The notes: generated by a model from the letters alone, not told the origin. A stretch of 64,000 bases of DNA from Herpetosiphon geysericola (GCF_001306135.1 NZ_LGKP01000021.1:186001-250000); one strand, 5' to 3'; positions 1 through 8,838 are shown, counted from the stretch's first letter. Made by a program: numbers and translations.

Positions 1-588
1 TTTGGTCAGGCCCGCCGCCACGGTGTAGGTTGCGTTAATCATTGTGCCCCAGATTTTGCCATTATCAGCATCAAGGCCCGAAGGCAGATCGACCGCCAAA
101 ATAGGTAGTTTGCTGGCATTCGCCAAGCGAATAATCTGGGCTACATCAGCAGCCAACGGTCGGCTTAGGCCAATCCCAAACAGGCCATCAATGACAAATG
201 TGCTCGTTTGAAGCAGCTGCTGAAGCTGTTGGTTTTCGGGGTCGTCAGCAGCGAAAAACAGCGGCATTGCTTCGGCTTGGGCGGCGGCGTACGGCCAATC
301 ATCGGCTTGCGGTTTGCGCTTGTACAGGTAGCAGCGAACTGGATAACCAGCTTCTTTGATATGCCGCGCAATCACCAAGGCATCGCCGCCATTGTTGCCA
401 GCCCCAACCAGTACCAAAATTGCTGGTTTAGGCTGCTTGGCGATGATTCCTAAGGCCACATCGGCTATGCCACGTGAAGCCTCGGCCATTAAGCCAGCCC
501 ACGTCGCACCTTCATCGACCGCACGCTGTTCGATTGCCCGCATTTGGGCAGCGGTTGTAATGTGATACCCAGGCAAAATTTTTGGCAT
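1..588 (-). CDS. nnrE: NAD(P)H-hydrate epimerase, N-terminal part (3' end cut by window edge)
   Basis: The minus strand encodes 196 residues with no stop before the window edge, so the gene is partial at its C-terminus. It starts MPKILPGYHITTAAQMR, the usual opening of YjeF_N proteins. The nucleotide-binding loop GAGNNGGDA is at residues 62-70, followed by an IDGLFGIGL segment and the VDLPSGLDADNG motif near the cut end. The family epimerises damaged (R)-NAD(P)HX to the S form in the cytoplasm. In many bacteria this domain is fused to the ADP/ATP-dependent dehydratase; the cut prevents telling whether that is so here. Identity is firm; the bifunctional state is unknown. Confidence 0.9.
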   Translation of the reverse strand, partial: MPKILPGYHITTAAQMRAIEQRAVDEGATWAGLMAEASRGIADVALGIIAKQPKPAILVLVGAGNNGGDALVIARHIKEAGYPVRCYLYKRKPQADDWPYAAAQAEAMPLFFAADDPENQQLQQLLQTSTFVIDGLFGIGLSRPLAADVAQIIRLANASKLPILAVDLPSGLDADNGKIWGTMINATYTVAAGLTK

Positions 589-978
589 CGTTGCCTCACC
601 ACACCTACTTAATGCTATCGAAAATTATACACCACAGCTTTAGCCAATCCATGGGCGATTTTGCAAGGATTAACGAAACACTAGCATAACGAGCGAGTGA
701 TCAGTTGTCAGGGGTTAGGGATCAGTTGGAGGCAACCGCGAAGATCGCGAAGAGCACGAAGATAAGGCTATTGGCTATTGCAATCCCACACCATGTTCCG
801 ATAGACCAGAGCCTTCAGCCTAGAGCCATTAATTCTCTGCGCCGCTGCGTTAAATCTGCCTCTAGGCTCTCTGTTCTTTTGCCTTCTGACTTTTGACTTT
901 TGATTTCTGCCTAAACGACTGCCTGTGCTATCATAGACAATGGACAAAACGTCTACCATACGGAGGATTGATATTTCA
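589..978. other. Intergenic spacer made of repeat phrases, lpd upstream region
   Basis: No credible gene is seen. From about 700 the spacer is a chain of phrases that recur elsewhere in this window: GATCAGTTGTCAGGGGTTAG-like text, AACCGCGAAGATCGCGAAGA-like text (compare 15.7, 36.4, 44.5 and 48.4 kb), CTCTGCGCCGCTGCGTTAA-like text, and CTTCTGACTTTTGACTTTTG (compare 24.6, 25.2, 35.7 and 39.3 kb). The lpd promoter should lie in the last 60 bases, where TATCAT at about 929-934 is a possible -10, but I see no good -35. Confidence 0.6.
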
Positions 979-2376
979 ATGGCTCAATATGATGTTGTGA
1001 TTATTGGTTCAGGGCCAGGCGGCGAAGTTGCTGCCTTGCGTGCTGTCCAATTGGGCTTAAAAGTCGCTGTCGTCGAAAAAGAACAAGTCGGCGGTGTCTG
1101 TTTAAATATTGGCTGTATTCCCACCAAATCGCTGTTGCACTGCGCCGACGTGCTGGAAGAAACCAAAGAAGGCAAGAAGTTTGGCGTCATCACTGGCGAA
1201 GTTTCGTTCGATCTCAAGGGTGCGATGGGCCACAAAGAAAAAGTGGTCAAAACGATGCGCACTGGCCTCGAAGGCTTGTTCAAAAAGAAGAAAATCGATC
1301 TCTTTCGCGGTTTTGGCCGCTTAGCTGGCACCAACAAAGTCGCAGTTAAGGGCGATGACGGCAATGAAACGGTCATCGAAACCAAGAATGTGATTTTGGC
1401 GGTTGGCTCAACTCCACGTGCCTTGCCATTTGCCCCATTCGATGAGCAACGGATCGTTTCGAGCACTGGCGCCTTGAGCTTGCCCGAAGTGCCAAAACAT
1501 TTGGTCGTTATCGGCGGCGGGATCATCGGCTGCGAATTTGCCTCGATGTATCGTACCTTTGGCGCACAAGTTAGCATTATCGAAATGTTGCCCCGGATTG
1601 TTGCCACCGAAGATGAAGAAATTTCGGCAGAATTGGCCAAAGCCTTCACCAAACGCGGCATTAAGCTCTACATTGGCTCAAAGACCAAGGCTGTCAATAA
1701 GCGCGCCGATGGCGCAAGCGTGGTATTTGAAGGCCCAGACGGCAAAGAACAAACCTTGGAAGCAGATTATGTGCTGATTGGTACTGGTCGCGCTCCTTTG
1801 ACCAAAAATATTGGCCTCGAAGAAGTCGGCGTAACCACCGACGAACGCGGCTATATTCCGGTCAACGCCACCATGCAAACCAACATTGCCAATATTTATG
1901 CAATTGGCGATGTTGTACCAACGCCATGGCTAGCTCACGTTGCCTCAGCAGAAGGCGTGATTGCGGTTGAACATATCGCAGGCCATCATACCAACCCAAT
2001 CAACTACGATATTATTCCAAGCTGTGTCTACTGTTCGCCAGAAGTTGCCCACGTTGGCTTAACCGAAGCCCAAGCCAAAGAACGTGGTTACAACGTCAAA
2101 GTTGGCAAGTTCCCATTTGCTGCGGTTGGTAAAGCAACAGCGATTGGCAATCGTGATGGCTTTGTTAAAATCGTTGCTGATGCAGAGTATGGCGAGATTC
2201 TTGGCTTCCACTTGATTGGGCCACGAGTGACCGAATTGGTTGCAGAGGGCGGCTTGGCCTTGAGCCACGAAGCCACCGTTGAATCGTTGTTAGCGACGAT
2301 TCACGCCCACCCAACCTTGTACGAAGCGATGCACGAAGCTGGCCATGCGCTGCTTGATGGCACACTCCACCTCTAA
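979..2376 (+). CDS. lpdA: Dihydrolipoyl dehydrogenase (E3)
   Basis: A 465-residue FAD-dependent pyridine nucleotide-disulfide oxidoreductase. It reoxidises dihydrolipoamide on 2-oxoacid dehydrogenase complexes or the glycine cleavage system, passing electrons to NAD+. The FAD-binding GSGPGG is at residues 11-16, the redox disulfide pair is C41/C46 in GGVCLNIGCIPTKS, a second dinucleotide fold VVIGGGIIGCE follows mid-protein, and the C-terminal HAHPTLYEAMHEA carries the His/Glu proton relay. The ATG at 979 is preferred over a start 13 codons upstream because GGAGG lies 12 bases before it and MAQYDVVIIG is the normal family start. No E1 or E2 genes are nearby, so this E3 may serve several complexes. 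Confidence 0.95.
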   Translation: MAQYDVVIIGSGPGGEVAALRAVQLGLKVAVVEKEQVGGVCLNIGCIPTKSLLHCADVLEETKEGKKFGVITGEVSFDLKGAMGHKEKVVKTMRTGLEGLFKKKKIDLFRGFGRLAGTNKVAVKGDDGNETVIETKNVILAVGSTPRALPFAPFDEQRIVSSTGALSLPEVPKHLVVIGGGIIGCEFASMYRTFGAQVSIIEMLPRIVATEDEEISAELAKAFTKRGIKLYIGSKTKAVNKRADGASVVFEGPDGKEQTLEADYVLIGTGRAPLTKNIGLEEVGVTTDERGYIPVNATMQTNIANIYAIGDVVPTPWLAHVASAEGVIAVEHIAGHHTNPINYDIIPSCVYCSPEVAHVGLTEAQAKERGYNVKVGKFPFAAVGKATAIGNRDGFVKIVADAEYGEILGFHLIGPRVTELVAEGGLALSHEATVESLLATIHAHPTLYEAMHEAGHALLDGTLHL

Positions 2377-2400
2377 AATTAAACTTCGCTGAATCAGCGT

Positions 2401-2444
2401 ACGAAGGACACAAAGCACCAATTTTGCTGCTTTGCGTCCTTCGT
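2401..2444 (+). repeat. 17-bp inverted repeat after lpdA
   Basis: ACGAAGGACACAAAGCA (2401-2417) and TGCTTTGCGTCCTTCGT (2428-2444) pair over 17 bases with one mismatch, 20 bases after the lpdA stop. No T-run follows, so it is not a classic terminator. The arms are inverted copies of the CCTTCGTG phrase family found in many other spacers here, which suggests two opposed repeats that may serve to end or protect the lpdA mRNA. Confidence 0.6.
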
Positions 2445-2466
2445 GATTATTGAAGCCTTGGTTGCC

Positions 2467-3570
2467 ATGAAAATTTTAATTATCTCCAAAGCGCTGACCG
2501 CCGCCACCTATCACCGTAAGCTCGAACTGATTGCGGCTGAGCCAGATGTTGAATTAACCGCGATTGTGCCGCCCGTGTGGATCGAGCCGGGAGTTGGCGA
2601 ATATCCGCTGGAGCTGCAAAAAGCGAGCAATTATCGCATGCACGTCGTGCCGCTTGGTCACAACGGCCATCATCATACCTTTTGGTGGCAGGGCTTGGGC
2701 AAATTAATTGCCGCTGAGCAACCAGATATTCTGCATGCTGATGAAGAGGCCTTCAATCTCGCCACCTTCCAAGCATTTTGGCATGCGCGCAAAACCAAGG
2801 CCAAGCTCTGTTTTTACAATTGGGCAGATGTGGCGCGGCGTTATCCACCGCCATTTAGTTTCTTCGAGCGCTACAGCTATCGCCATGCAGCCCATGCGAT
2901 TGCTGGCAATCACTTGGCCAAGCAACTCATTCGCGATCATGGCTACACTGGCCCAATCAGCGTGATTCCGCAATTTGGCGTTGATGAAACGATTTTTACG
3001 CCTGCACCAGAGCCATTGCCAAAAGATCCGTTTGTGGTGGGCTTTTTTGGGCGTTTGATGCGCTCCAAAGGCGTGCTCGATTTGCTCGATGCGCTCGAAC
3101 AGTTGCCCGCCAACATTCATTGTCGCCTAATTGGCAAGGGCGATTTAAGCGCCGAGGTCGAACAGCGCATCAATAAAGCGCCGCTGGCTGGTCGAGTCAC
3201 GCTTGAGCCATTAATTCCATCGAGCGCCATGCCCGATGCCATGCGCAGCGTCCATGCCTATGTGCTGCCCTCGCGCACAACCCCCAATTGGAAAGAACAA
3301 TTTGGGCGGGTGTTGATCGAGGCAATGGCCTGTGGTGTGCCAGTGATTGGCTCGAATTCTGGCGAAATTCCGCATGTGATTGATACCGCAGGCATCGTAT
3401 TTCCCGAAGGTGATGTAGCGGCCTTGGCAGAGGCAATTCACAAAATCTATAGCGATGAAACCTATCGCCAAAGCATCGCCGCTGCTGGCCGCCAACGTGC
3501 CTTGAGCCACTATACTCAAGCCAGCATCGCCCAACAACACTTGGCGGTTTATCGCTCGATGCGCTCATAA
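2467..3570 (+). CDS. GT4-family glycosyltransferase
   Basis: About 367 residues. The protein opens MKILIISKALTAATYHRKLE and has the two-domain GT-B layout. The C-terminal half shows FVVGFFGRLMRSKGVLDLL, then the EQFGRVLIEAMACGVPVIGS donor-binding block, where the family EX7E glutamates lie. It likely transfers a sugar from a nucleotide donor to a surface polysaccharide or lipid; the acceptor is unknown. An in-frame GTG at 2443 would add eight residues, but it lies inside the inverted repeat, so the ATG at 2467 is preferred; neither has a strong ribosome binding site. The gene stands alone between spacers. Confidence 0.85.
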   Translation: MKILIISKALTAATYHRKLELIAAEPDVELTAIVPPVWIEPGVGEYPLELQKASNYRMHVVPLGHNGHHHTFWWQGLGKLIAAEQPDILHADEEAFNLATFQAFWHARKTKAKLCFYNWADVARRYPPPFSFFERYSYRHAAHAIAGNHLAKQLIRDHGYTGPISVIPQFGVDETIFTPAPEPLPKDPFVVGFFGRLMRSKGVLDLLDALEQLPANIHCRLIGKGDLSAEVEQRINKAPLAGRVTLEPLIPSSAMPDAMRSVHAYVLPSRTTPNWKEQFGRVLIEAMACGVPVIGSNSGEIPHVIDTAGIVFPEGDVAALAEAIHKIYSDETYRQSIAAAGRQRALSHYTQASIAQQHLAVYRSMRS

Positions 3571-3841
3571 CCACTAAGAAAAGAGTGTGTGCTTCGATAA
3601 CTACACTTCTCGTCTGCATAGCAACAGAGCTAGACAGCGAACCAAGGAACAACTGATTCATCGCTCAATCAATGCCATTCCATTCAATGCCCTTTAGGGG
3701 GTGCAGGGGGATGAAAACCCCCTGCGTTTCCCGCCTTGAGGCGGGACGGAAGGGTGGTGATCACCAAGTAATTCACTCCAAGCAAGCACAATCTGGATTT
3801 AGTCTATTAAATCTTACCACCACTCAAAAAGAGAGAGTTTT
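3571..3841. other. Spacer containing a double-hairpin repeat
   Basis: This spacer between the glycosyltransferase and the next GNAT gene has no coding potential that I accept. Its central part is a reversed copy of the double-hairpin repeat (3697-3759). The bases just before 3842 hold AAAGAGAGAG, the likely ribosome binding site of the next gene. Confidence 0.6.
3697..3759 (-). repeat. Double-hairpin dispersed repeat, copy 1
   Basis: Read on the minus strand it contains two adjacent hairpins: CCCGCC-TCAA-GGCGGG, then GCAGGGGG-TTTTCAT-CCCCCTGC. The other copies start near 26813, 36451, 36631, 36813 and 61541. The first stem is CCCGCC/GGCGGG here and near 61.6 kb but CCCTCC/GGAGGG in the other four copies, so both strands of the stem changed together. 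Confidence 0.85.
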
Positions 3842-4348
3842 ATGCAAACAATTCGCACAGCTCGTTTAGTCATTCGCCAGTTTACGTTGGCCGATGGCCC
3901 ATTTGTTATGCAGTTAGTCAATCAACCGTCGTGGCTCCAATGGATTGGCAACCGCAATGTGCACACCTTGAATGATGCAGAAACCTACATCAGCAGCGGC
4001 CCTATGACCATGTATCAACGCTATGGAGTTGGCTTGTGTGGCGTGGAATTAGCAGGCACACTGATTGGTATGGCAGGCTTGATCAAACGCACCCCAGAAG
4101 CCGAAATTGACCTTGGCTACGCCTTTTTGCCTGAATACTGGGGCCAGGGCTATGCAAGCGAAGTTGCGCAAGCCCTCTTGACGTATGCAATCACAACCCT
4201 CAAACTGCCGCGCATTATTGCCACTACTCATCTTGAAAACCAACAATCGATCAAAGTCCTCGAACGAATTGGCATGCAATTCGAGGGGATTATTGGCGAA
4301 GGCGAGCAGCAATTACGCTTATTTGGCTACAACCAACCAAGAACATAG
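3842..4348 (+). CDS. GNAT acetyltransferase, RimJ/RimL-like
   Basis: 168 residues, the normal length for single-domain RimJ/RimL-type N-acetyltransferases. It begins MQTIRTARLVIRQFTLADGP, a typical opening, and contains the acetyl-CoA region LPEYWGQGYASEVAQALL, followed by NQQSIKVLERIGMQFEG as seen in enzymes acting on protein N-termini or small amines. The substrate cannot be told from sequence. The AGAGAG upstream supports the start at 3842. Confidence 0.85.
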   Translation: MQTIRTARLVIRQFTLADGPFVMQLVNQPSWLQWIGNRNVHTLNDAETYISSGPMTMYQRYGVGLCGVELAGTLIGMAGLIKRTPEAEIDLGYAFLPEYWGQGYASEVAQALLTYAITTLKLPRIIATTHLENQQSIKVLERIGMQFEGIIGEGEQQLRLFGYNQPRT

Positions 4349-4754
4349 AGCATAGAACATAGAACATAGCATTTGGGGATCAGGGTCTAGGGGTCAGGGT
4401 TCAGGCACTTGATTATGGGAACAATAATCCAATCAATCTGTGGCATCTGTGGCTACAACACCCGAAGAACATAGAGCATAGACCATACAGTTTGATGATC
4501 ACAATTGGCAGGCAGCGTTTAACCACAAAAGCCAAGAGAACTGAAAATTATAGGTATCAAGCGAGGATTAAACACAAAAAACAAATGGACGCTTCTTTGT
4601 CGATAGGAGGTGACGAAACCAACCTATCAACCAAGAAGCGTCCATCGCCTACTATACCACCGATTGTCACATTGATCAACTAATCAATGCCGCAATCGCC
4701 ATTTTTGGGTGCAGGGTGGTAAATCACGTATCTTGTTTCAGCCAAGGAGTGAGG
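4349..4754. other. Repeat-rich spacer with a nested inverted repeat
   Basis: The first 130 bases are phrases such as GAACATAGAGCATAGAACAT and GGGATCAGGGTCTAGGGGTC that recur at 48.3, 51.7 and 33.1 kb. A 63-codon open frame at 4492-4683 overlaps this text and a large hairpin; I do not accept it as a gene. Downstream of the hairpin the frame entering the nuclease gene stays open but has no start with a ribosome binding site before 4755. Confidence 0.55.
4585..4645. repeat. Nested inverted repeat (13-bp outer, 6-bp inner arms)
   Basis: ATGGACGCTTCTT (4585-4597) is perfectly inverted at 4633-4645, and GATAGG near 4602 pairs with CCTATC near 4623 inside it. AGGAGGTG, a strong ribosome-binding sequence, lies in the loop. 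It could be the end of a decayed mobile element (some IS elements carry subterminal palindromes) or a stable leader hairpin. No transposase gene is present. Confidence 0.55.
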
Positions 4755-5261
4755 ATGAATATATTTTCAGAATCATGGAATACGATTGGCCGCTGGCTAC
4801 TCATTATTTCAGCAGGAATTATTATCCTATCAATGATGGTCAGTGTACTCGAAAAATTTATTCGTCGCAGACGCTTATTACGTTCTGGCATGCTTGATGT
4901 TGATCGTATGACTGGGACACAATTTGAACATTTTCTTGGCGTAGTCTTTCGTCAATATGGCTACCAAATTGAGCATACAGGCAAAGCTGGCGATTATGGC
5001 GCGGATTTAGTCATCAAAAAAGCCCAAGCTCGCACGATCATCCAAGCTAAACGCTACAGCAAAAATGTTGGTGTTAAGGCGATTCAAGAAGCTGTCGCCG
5101 CCAAAAAAATGTACAACTGCCAAGGCGCAATCGTGATAACCAATAGCCACTACACCAAACAAGCCCAGATTTTAGCCAAAGCCAACGAGGTTGTATTGTG
5201 GGATCGTGAACGCTTACTGAAGGTTCTGCTCCAAATCAAACAACATACAAATCAGCCTTAG
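4755..5261 (+). CDS. Membrane-anchored Mrr-type restriction endonuclease domain protein
   Basis: 168 residues. An N-terminal membrane segment (WLLIISAGIIILSMMVSVLE, about residues 13-32) is followed by an RRRR cluster, then a compact Mrr_cat-like nuclease fold. The fold shows MTGTQFEHFLGVVFRQYGY, the catalytic-type GDYGADLVI with IIQAKRY after it (D...QxK pattern), and AIVITNSHYTKQA. Soluble Mrr enzymes cut modified DNA; short membrane-tethered versions are widespread but uncharacterised. AAGGAGTGAGG ends directly at the ATG at 4755, which fixes the start. No methylase or other restriction gene is adjacent. Confidence 0.82.
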   Translation: MNIFSESWNTIGRWLLIISAGIIILSMMVSVLEKFIRRRRLLRSGMLDVDRMTGTQFEHFLGVVFRQYGYQIEHTGKAGDYGADLVIKKAQARTIIQAKRYSKNVGVKAIQEAVAAKKMYNCQGAIVITNSHYTKQAQILAKANEVVLWDRERLLKVLLQIKQHTNQP

Positions 5262-5317
5262 AACTGATAGCAAAGCAAGTGGTTAGCGGTATGCTTATTG
5301 CAGAAAAAACAGGTGCT

Positions 5318-5454
5318 GCCTACTTTGGTGTTGGAGACATGAAGGTAGGTCTGGGCGGTCACGGAGAGCCGCTCGGGCGGCGGGCTGGGTTAGCCCGCCG
5401 AGGTGTTTAACCGATTGGCACGGGTTGTGTTGTTGTAATTCCAGTATCACAACC
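5318..5454 (+). ncRNA. Run of four hairpins upstream of typA; possible structured RNA
   Basis: Four hairpins follow each other: CCTACTTT (5319-5326) with AAGGTAGG (5342-5349); GGGCGG (5353-5358) with CCGCTC (5369-5374); CGGCGGGCT (5378-5386) with AGCCCGCCG (5392-5400), a perfect 9-bp stem with a 5-base loop; and GGTTGTG (5423-5429) with CACAACC (5448-5454). The stretch is GC-rich and has no coding frame. I cannot match it to SRP RNA, RNase P RNA, tmRNA or a riboswitch class I know. It could be a free RNA or a leader of typA. The direction is assumed from the downstream gene. Confidence 0.35.
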
Positions 5455-5486
5455 AGACCTTGCGAACGAATTAACGAAACAACGTG

Positions 5487-5495
5487 TGGTACAAT
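5487..5495 (+). promoter_or_regulatory. Possible extended -10 promoter of typA
   Basis: TGGTACAAT gives a TACAAT -10 (5490-5495) with a TG extension. No convincing -35 lies at 17 bases. Transcription from here would begin about 50 bases before the typA start. Confidence 0.4.
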
Positions 5496-5520
5496 AGCCA
5501 TGCTGACGTTTGAATGAGCT

Positions 5521-5547
5521 ACCTCGGCCTGTGTGGTCGAGGTTTTT
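5521..5547 (+). promoter_or_regulatory. Terminator-like hairpin in the typA leader
   Basis: ACCTCG (5521-5526) pairs with CGAGGT (5538-5543) and a run of T follows directly (5543-5547), ending eight bases before the typA ATG. It has the form of a weak intrinsic terminator, so it may attenuate typA or mask its start region. Confidence 0.4.
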
Positions 5548-5555
5548 GGTGTGTT

Positions 5556-7379
5556 ATGCAACGAACTGATTTACGCAATATCGCAATTATTGCCCACGTT
5601 GACCACGGCAAGACGACCTTGGTTGATGCCATGTTGAAGCAAAGTCGGATTTTCCGTGAAAACCAACAAGTCGCTGAACGAGTGATGGACTCCAACGCCA
5701 TCGAACGCGAACGTGGGATCACGATTATGGCCAAAAATACCGCTGTTGAATACAATGGCGTGCGGATTAATATCGTCGATACTCCCGGCCACGCCGATTT
5801 CGGCGGCGAAGTCGAGCGGGTTTTGAACATGGTCGATGGCGTGTTGCTGTTGGTCGATGCGGTTGAAGGCCCGATGCCCCAAACCAAGTTCGTGCTGCGC
5901 AAAGCTCTCGAACAAGGCCATCGCGCAATTGTCGTCGTCAATAAGGTCGATCGCCCAAGCGCTCGCCCAAATTATGCCGTCAATGAAACCTTCGATTTGT
6001 TTATCGATTTGGGCGCAACCGAAGAACAAGCCGAATTCCCAATTGTGTATGCAAGCGGGATGGCCGGCACCGCAGGCCACGACCCCCACGCCATGCAAGA
6101 TTCGTTGATTCCGTTATTTGAAACGATTTTGCAATATGTGCCAGCGCCTGATGTTGATGCCAATGGCCCGCCCCAATTGCTGGTCACTGCAACAATGTAC
6201 GATGATTACAAAGGCAAAATCATCATTGGCCGCTTGAACAGTGGCACAATTCGCAAAGGCCAAGCGGTTGCCCACATCCCCGCCGGCAAAGACCCCAAGC
6301 CAGCCAAAGTGGTCCAAGTTTTCACCCACTATGGCATGGATCGGGTCGAAGTCGAAGAAATCACCGCTGGCGATATTGTCGCCATGACCGGAATTAACGA
6401 TGCAGGCATTGGCGATACGATTGCCGACAAAGACAATCCAGTCGCTTTGCCACCAATCAAGGTCGAAGAACCAACTGTTCAGATGACCTTCGGCGTGAAT
6501 ACCAGCCCTTTCAGCGGGCGCGAAGGCAAATTGGTCACCTCACGCAAAATTCGCGAACGCTTATATGGCGAAACCGAGCGCGACGTGGCTTTGAAGGTCG
6601 AAGATACCGACAACGCCGATACCTTCCGCGTCAGCGGTCGCGGCGAGTTGCACTTGGCAATTTTGATCGAAAATATGCGCCGCGAAGGCTACGAGTTCCA
6701 AGTTTCCAAAGCAGAAGTGATTTATAAAGAGATTGATGGCGCACGTCACGAGCCATATGAATTGGTCGAAATCGAAGTTGATTCCGATTATCAAGGCTCG
6801 GTGGTCGAATTGATGGGCTTGCGCCGCGGCACCATGCGCGACATGAGTGTTAGCGATTCAGGCTCGGTGCAATTTGTCTATCACGTGCCAACCCGTGGTT
6901 TGTTGGGCTTCCGCCAACAATTGCTCACCGCTACCCGTGGTACAGGCATTATGAATAGCTTGTTTGCTGGCTATCAACCCTACGCTGGCGATGTGCAAAC
7001 CCGCCAATTTGGCTCGTTGATTGCTTGGGAACAAGGCGTGACCAGCAGCTACGGCTTGTCGAGCGCCCAAGAACGCGGCCAGTTGTTCGTTGGCTCAGGG
7101 GTGGATGTCTACGAAGGTATGATCATTGGTCAACACATTCGTGACGAAGACCTCGAAGTCAATGCATGCAAGAAAAAGCAACTGACCAATATGCGTTCAT
7201 CAGGTGCCGACGATGCCTTGCGCCTCGACGTACCACGCAACATGTCGCTCGACGATTGTATTGAATACCTCGCCGACGATGAATTGCTCGAAGTAACTCC
7301 GCTGCATTTCCGCCTTCGCAAGCGTATTCTCAACACCGACGAACGCCGCCGCGACCGCAAATGGGCCAAAAACCGCTAA
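5556..7379 (+). CDS. typA: Ribosome-associated translational GTPase TypA/BipA
   Basis: 607 residues, full length for TypA. G1 is AHVDHGKT (13-20), the switch I effector region is RERGITI (51-57), G3 is [10 protein letters not shown] (75-84) and G4 is NKVD (129-132). EF-G-like domains follow, with [21 protein letters not shown] and the TypA-specific C-terminal region ending [11 protein letters not shown]. TypA binds the ribosome near the EF-G site and aids ribosome assembly under cold and other stress. The ATG at 5556 matches the family start [19 protein letters not shown]; an in-frame start 14 codons earlier would fall in the leader hairpin. A strong terminator follows. Confidence 0.96.
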   Translation: MQRTDLRNIAIIAHVDHGKTTLVDAMLKQSRIFRENQQVAERVMDSNAIERERGITIMAKNTAVEYNGVRINIVDTPGHADFGGEVERVLNMVDGVLLLVDAVEGPMPQTKFVLRKALEQGHRAIVVVNKVDRPSARPNYAVNETFDLFIDLGATEEQAEFPIVYASGMAGTAGHDPHAMQDSLIPLFETILQYVPAPDVDANGPPQLLVTATMYDDYKGKIIIGRLNSGTIRKGQAVAHIPAGKDPKPAKVVQVFTHYGMDRVEVEEITAGDIVAMTGINDAGIGDTIADKDNPVALPPIKVEEPTVQMTFGVNTSPFSGREGKLVTSRKIRERLYGETERDVALKVEDTDNADTFRVSGRGELHLAILIENMRREGYEFQVSKAEVIYKEIDGARHEPYELVEIEVDSDYQGSVVELMGLRRGTMRDMSVSDSGSVQFVYHVPTRGLLGFRQQLLTATRGTGIMNSLFAGYQPYAGDVQTRQFGSLIAWEQGVTSSYGLSSAQERGQLFVGSGVDVYEGMIIGQHIRDEDLEVNACKKKQLTNMRSSGADDALRLDVPRNMSLDDCIEYLADDELLEVTPLHFRLRKRILNTDERRRDRKWAKNR

Positions 7380-7390
7380 CTTAAGCGCAA

Positions 7391-7427
7391 ACTCCCTTGT
7401 CCAGGTTGCTGGACAAGGGAGTTTTTG
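7391..7427 (+). terminator. Intrinsic terminator of typA
   Basis: ACTCCCTTGTCC (7391-7402), an eight-base loop, GGACAAGGGAGT (7411-7422), then TTTTG. The stem is a perfect 12 bp. Confidence 0.92.
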
Positions 7428-7488
7428 TTTGCTTAGATACATTCCCTCACCTCTATGTTCTCTGTTCTTTTTGACTTCATCGCTCAAT

Positions 7489-8736
7489 TTAGCGATCATA
7501 CAAGCGCAAACTTGGAATCCGCAAGGCAATAATAATTGCTGCCGTAACACAAATCGCGCCGCCAAATGCAATCGCTGCTGGCGCGCCAAACAGAGTCGCT
7601 GCAATTCCAGCCTCAACTTCGCCAAGCAATGGCCCGCCTTGAAAAAATAACATATTGGCCGAAGTTGCCCGCCCGCGCAATTCATCGGGAGTGTTCAATT
7701 GGCGAATCGTGCCGCGCAACACAGCGCTGACCGTATCAGCAGCCCCAGTGCCTGCCAAGCCCAAAAGCGCAATCGGTAAACTTGGCGCAAGCCCAAAGAC
7801 CATAGTTGCCAGCCCATACAACACCACCGAAACCACCACGACCATGCCTTGGCGCCGCGGGTTGCCAAACCACGACATCGCTAGCGCTGCAATTAACGCT
7901 CCGGTTGCAGGCGCTGCATACATCAAGCCTAAGGCCTTTTCATCGACCTTCAAGACTTGGTCGGCAAATAGTGGCAAGAGCGTCGTTGCCGCACCACAGA
8001 AGGTCGCCACAAAATCAAGCACCATCGTCGACCAAATAATTGGCGTGCGGCTAACAAAGCGTAAACCTTCCCAAAGCGAGCCTTTGACCACAGGCTTAAC
8101 CTCAGTTGGCGCATAATTGCCGCGCATTTGCCACAAGCCCAAGACCACCGCGCCATAACTGAGCGCATCGAGCAAATAGACCAAGGCAATCGAATGAGTC
8201 ACAAACCAGCCGCCTAAGGCTGGGCCTGCAATATTGCCAATTTGCCACGCAATCATATTCAAGCTTAATGCTGTTGGCAGCACTTCACGCGGCACCAAAC
8301 GCGGAATCAGCGCTTGGCGTGCAGGTAAATCAAAGGTTTTGGCGCTGAAAAAGATAATCATAATCCCATACAGCAACCATAAATTAATCAACTCAAACCA
8401 CGATAAAACCGCCAACACCAACGATAAACCCATCAGAATGCTTTGGGTGACGATCATCAAGCGCCGTCGATCAACTCGATCAGCCAATAAGCCTGCGCGC
8501 AAGGCCAGCAAAATCAAGGGAATAAATTGAAAAAAGCCAATTAAGCCCAGAAAAATCGCCGAATTAGCCCCAGGAATTGCTTCGGCCAAACGATAAACCT
8601 GAACATGCAAAGCAACGGTGTGCATCTGCGAGCCAGCAATTGAAATTAGCTGGCCGCTCCAGAGCAGCCGATAATCGCGATGACGTAAAGCAACCAACGC
8701 CGATGGTTGGCGCGAAGTCGTTGAATCTGAAGCCAT
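7489..8736 (-). CDS. MFS transporter of the EntS / MFS_3 type
   Basis: 415 residues with about twelve hydrophobic segments. The N-terminus LVALRHRDYRLLWSGQLISIAGSQ is typical of the MFS_3 group, and the loop after helix 2 reads LLADRVDRRRLMI, the MFS motif-A equivalent. Members export siderophores, drugs or other small molecules using the proton gradient; the substrate here is unknown. GAAGGG lies upstream of the ATG at 8736. The gene is convergent with typA and has no partner gene. Confidence 0.85.
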   Translation of the reverse strand: MASDSTTSRQPSALVALRHRDYRLLWSGQLISIAGSQMHTVALHVQVYRLAEAIPGANSAIFLGLIGFFQFIPLILLALRAGLLADRVDRRRLMIVTQSILMGLSLVLAVLSWFELINLWLLYGIMIIFFSAKTFDLPARQALIPRLVPREVLPTALSLNMIAWQIGNIAGPALGGWFVTHSIALVYLLDALSYGAVVLGLWQMRGNYAPTEVKPVVKGSLWEGLRFVSRTPIIWSTMVLDFVATFCGAATTLLPLFADQVLKVDEKALGLMYAAPATGALIAALAMSWFGNPRRQGMVVVVSVVLYGLATMVFGLAPSLPIALLGLAGTGAADTVSAVLRGTIRQLNTPDELRGRATSANMLFFQGGPLLGEVEAGIAATLFGAPAAIAFGGAICVTAAIIIALRIPSLRLYDR

Positions 8737-8838
8737 GACAAGCCCTTCATTGATGATTAAAGTGAGATATGATTATAAGCTAGTTTATGGCCAATGAATC
8801 TCATTGCAGCACTATCTTCGTTCTATTGCTGCGCAATT

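Noticed and set aside
984-1661. 225-codon minus-strand frame
   Set aside because: Antisense to dihydrolipoyl dehydrogenase, with no motif of its own.
4492-4683. 63-codon open frame
   Set aside because: It overlaps repeat phrases and the nested hairpin and has no credible ribosome site or family features.
5318-5454. SRP RNA, RNase P RNA or tmRNA upstream of typA
   Set aside because: The GGAAGGAAGCAGCC core of SRP RNA, the RNase P conserved segments and a tmRNA tag frame are not present.
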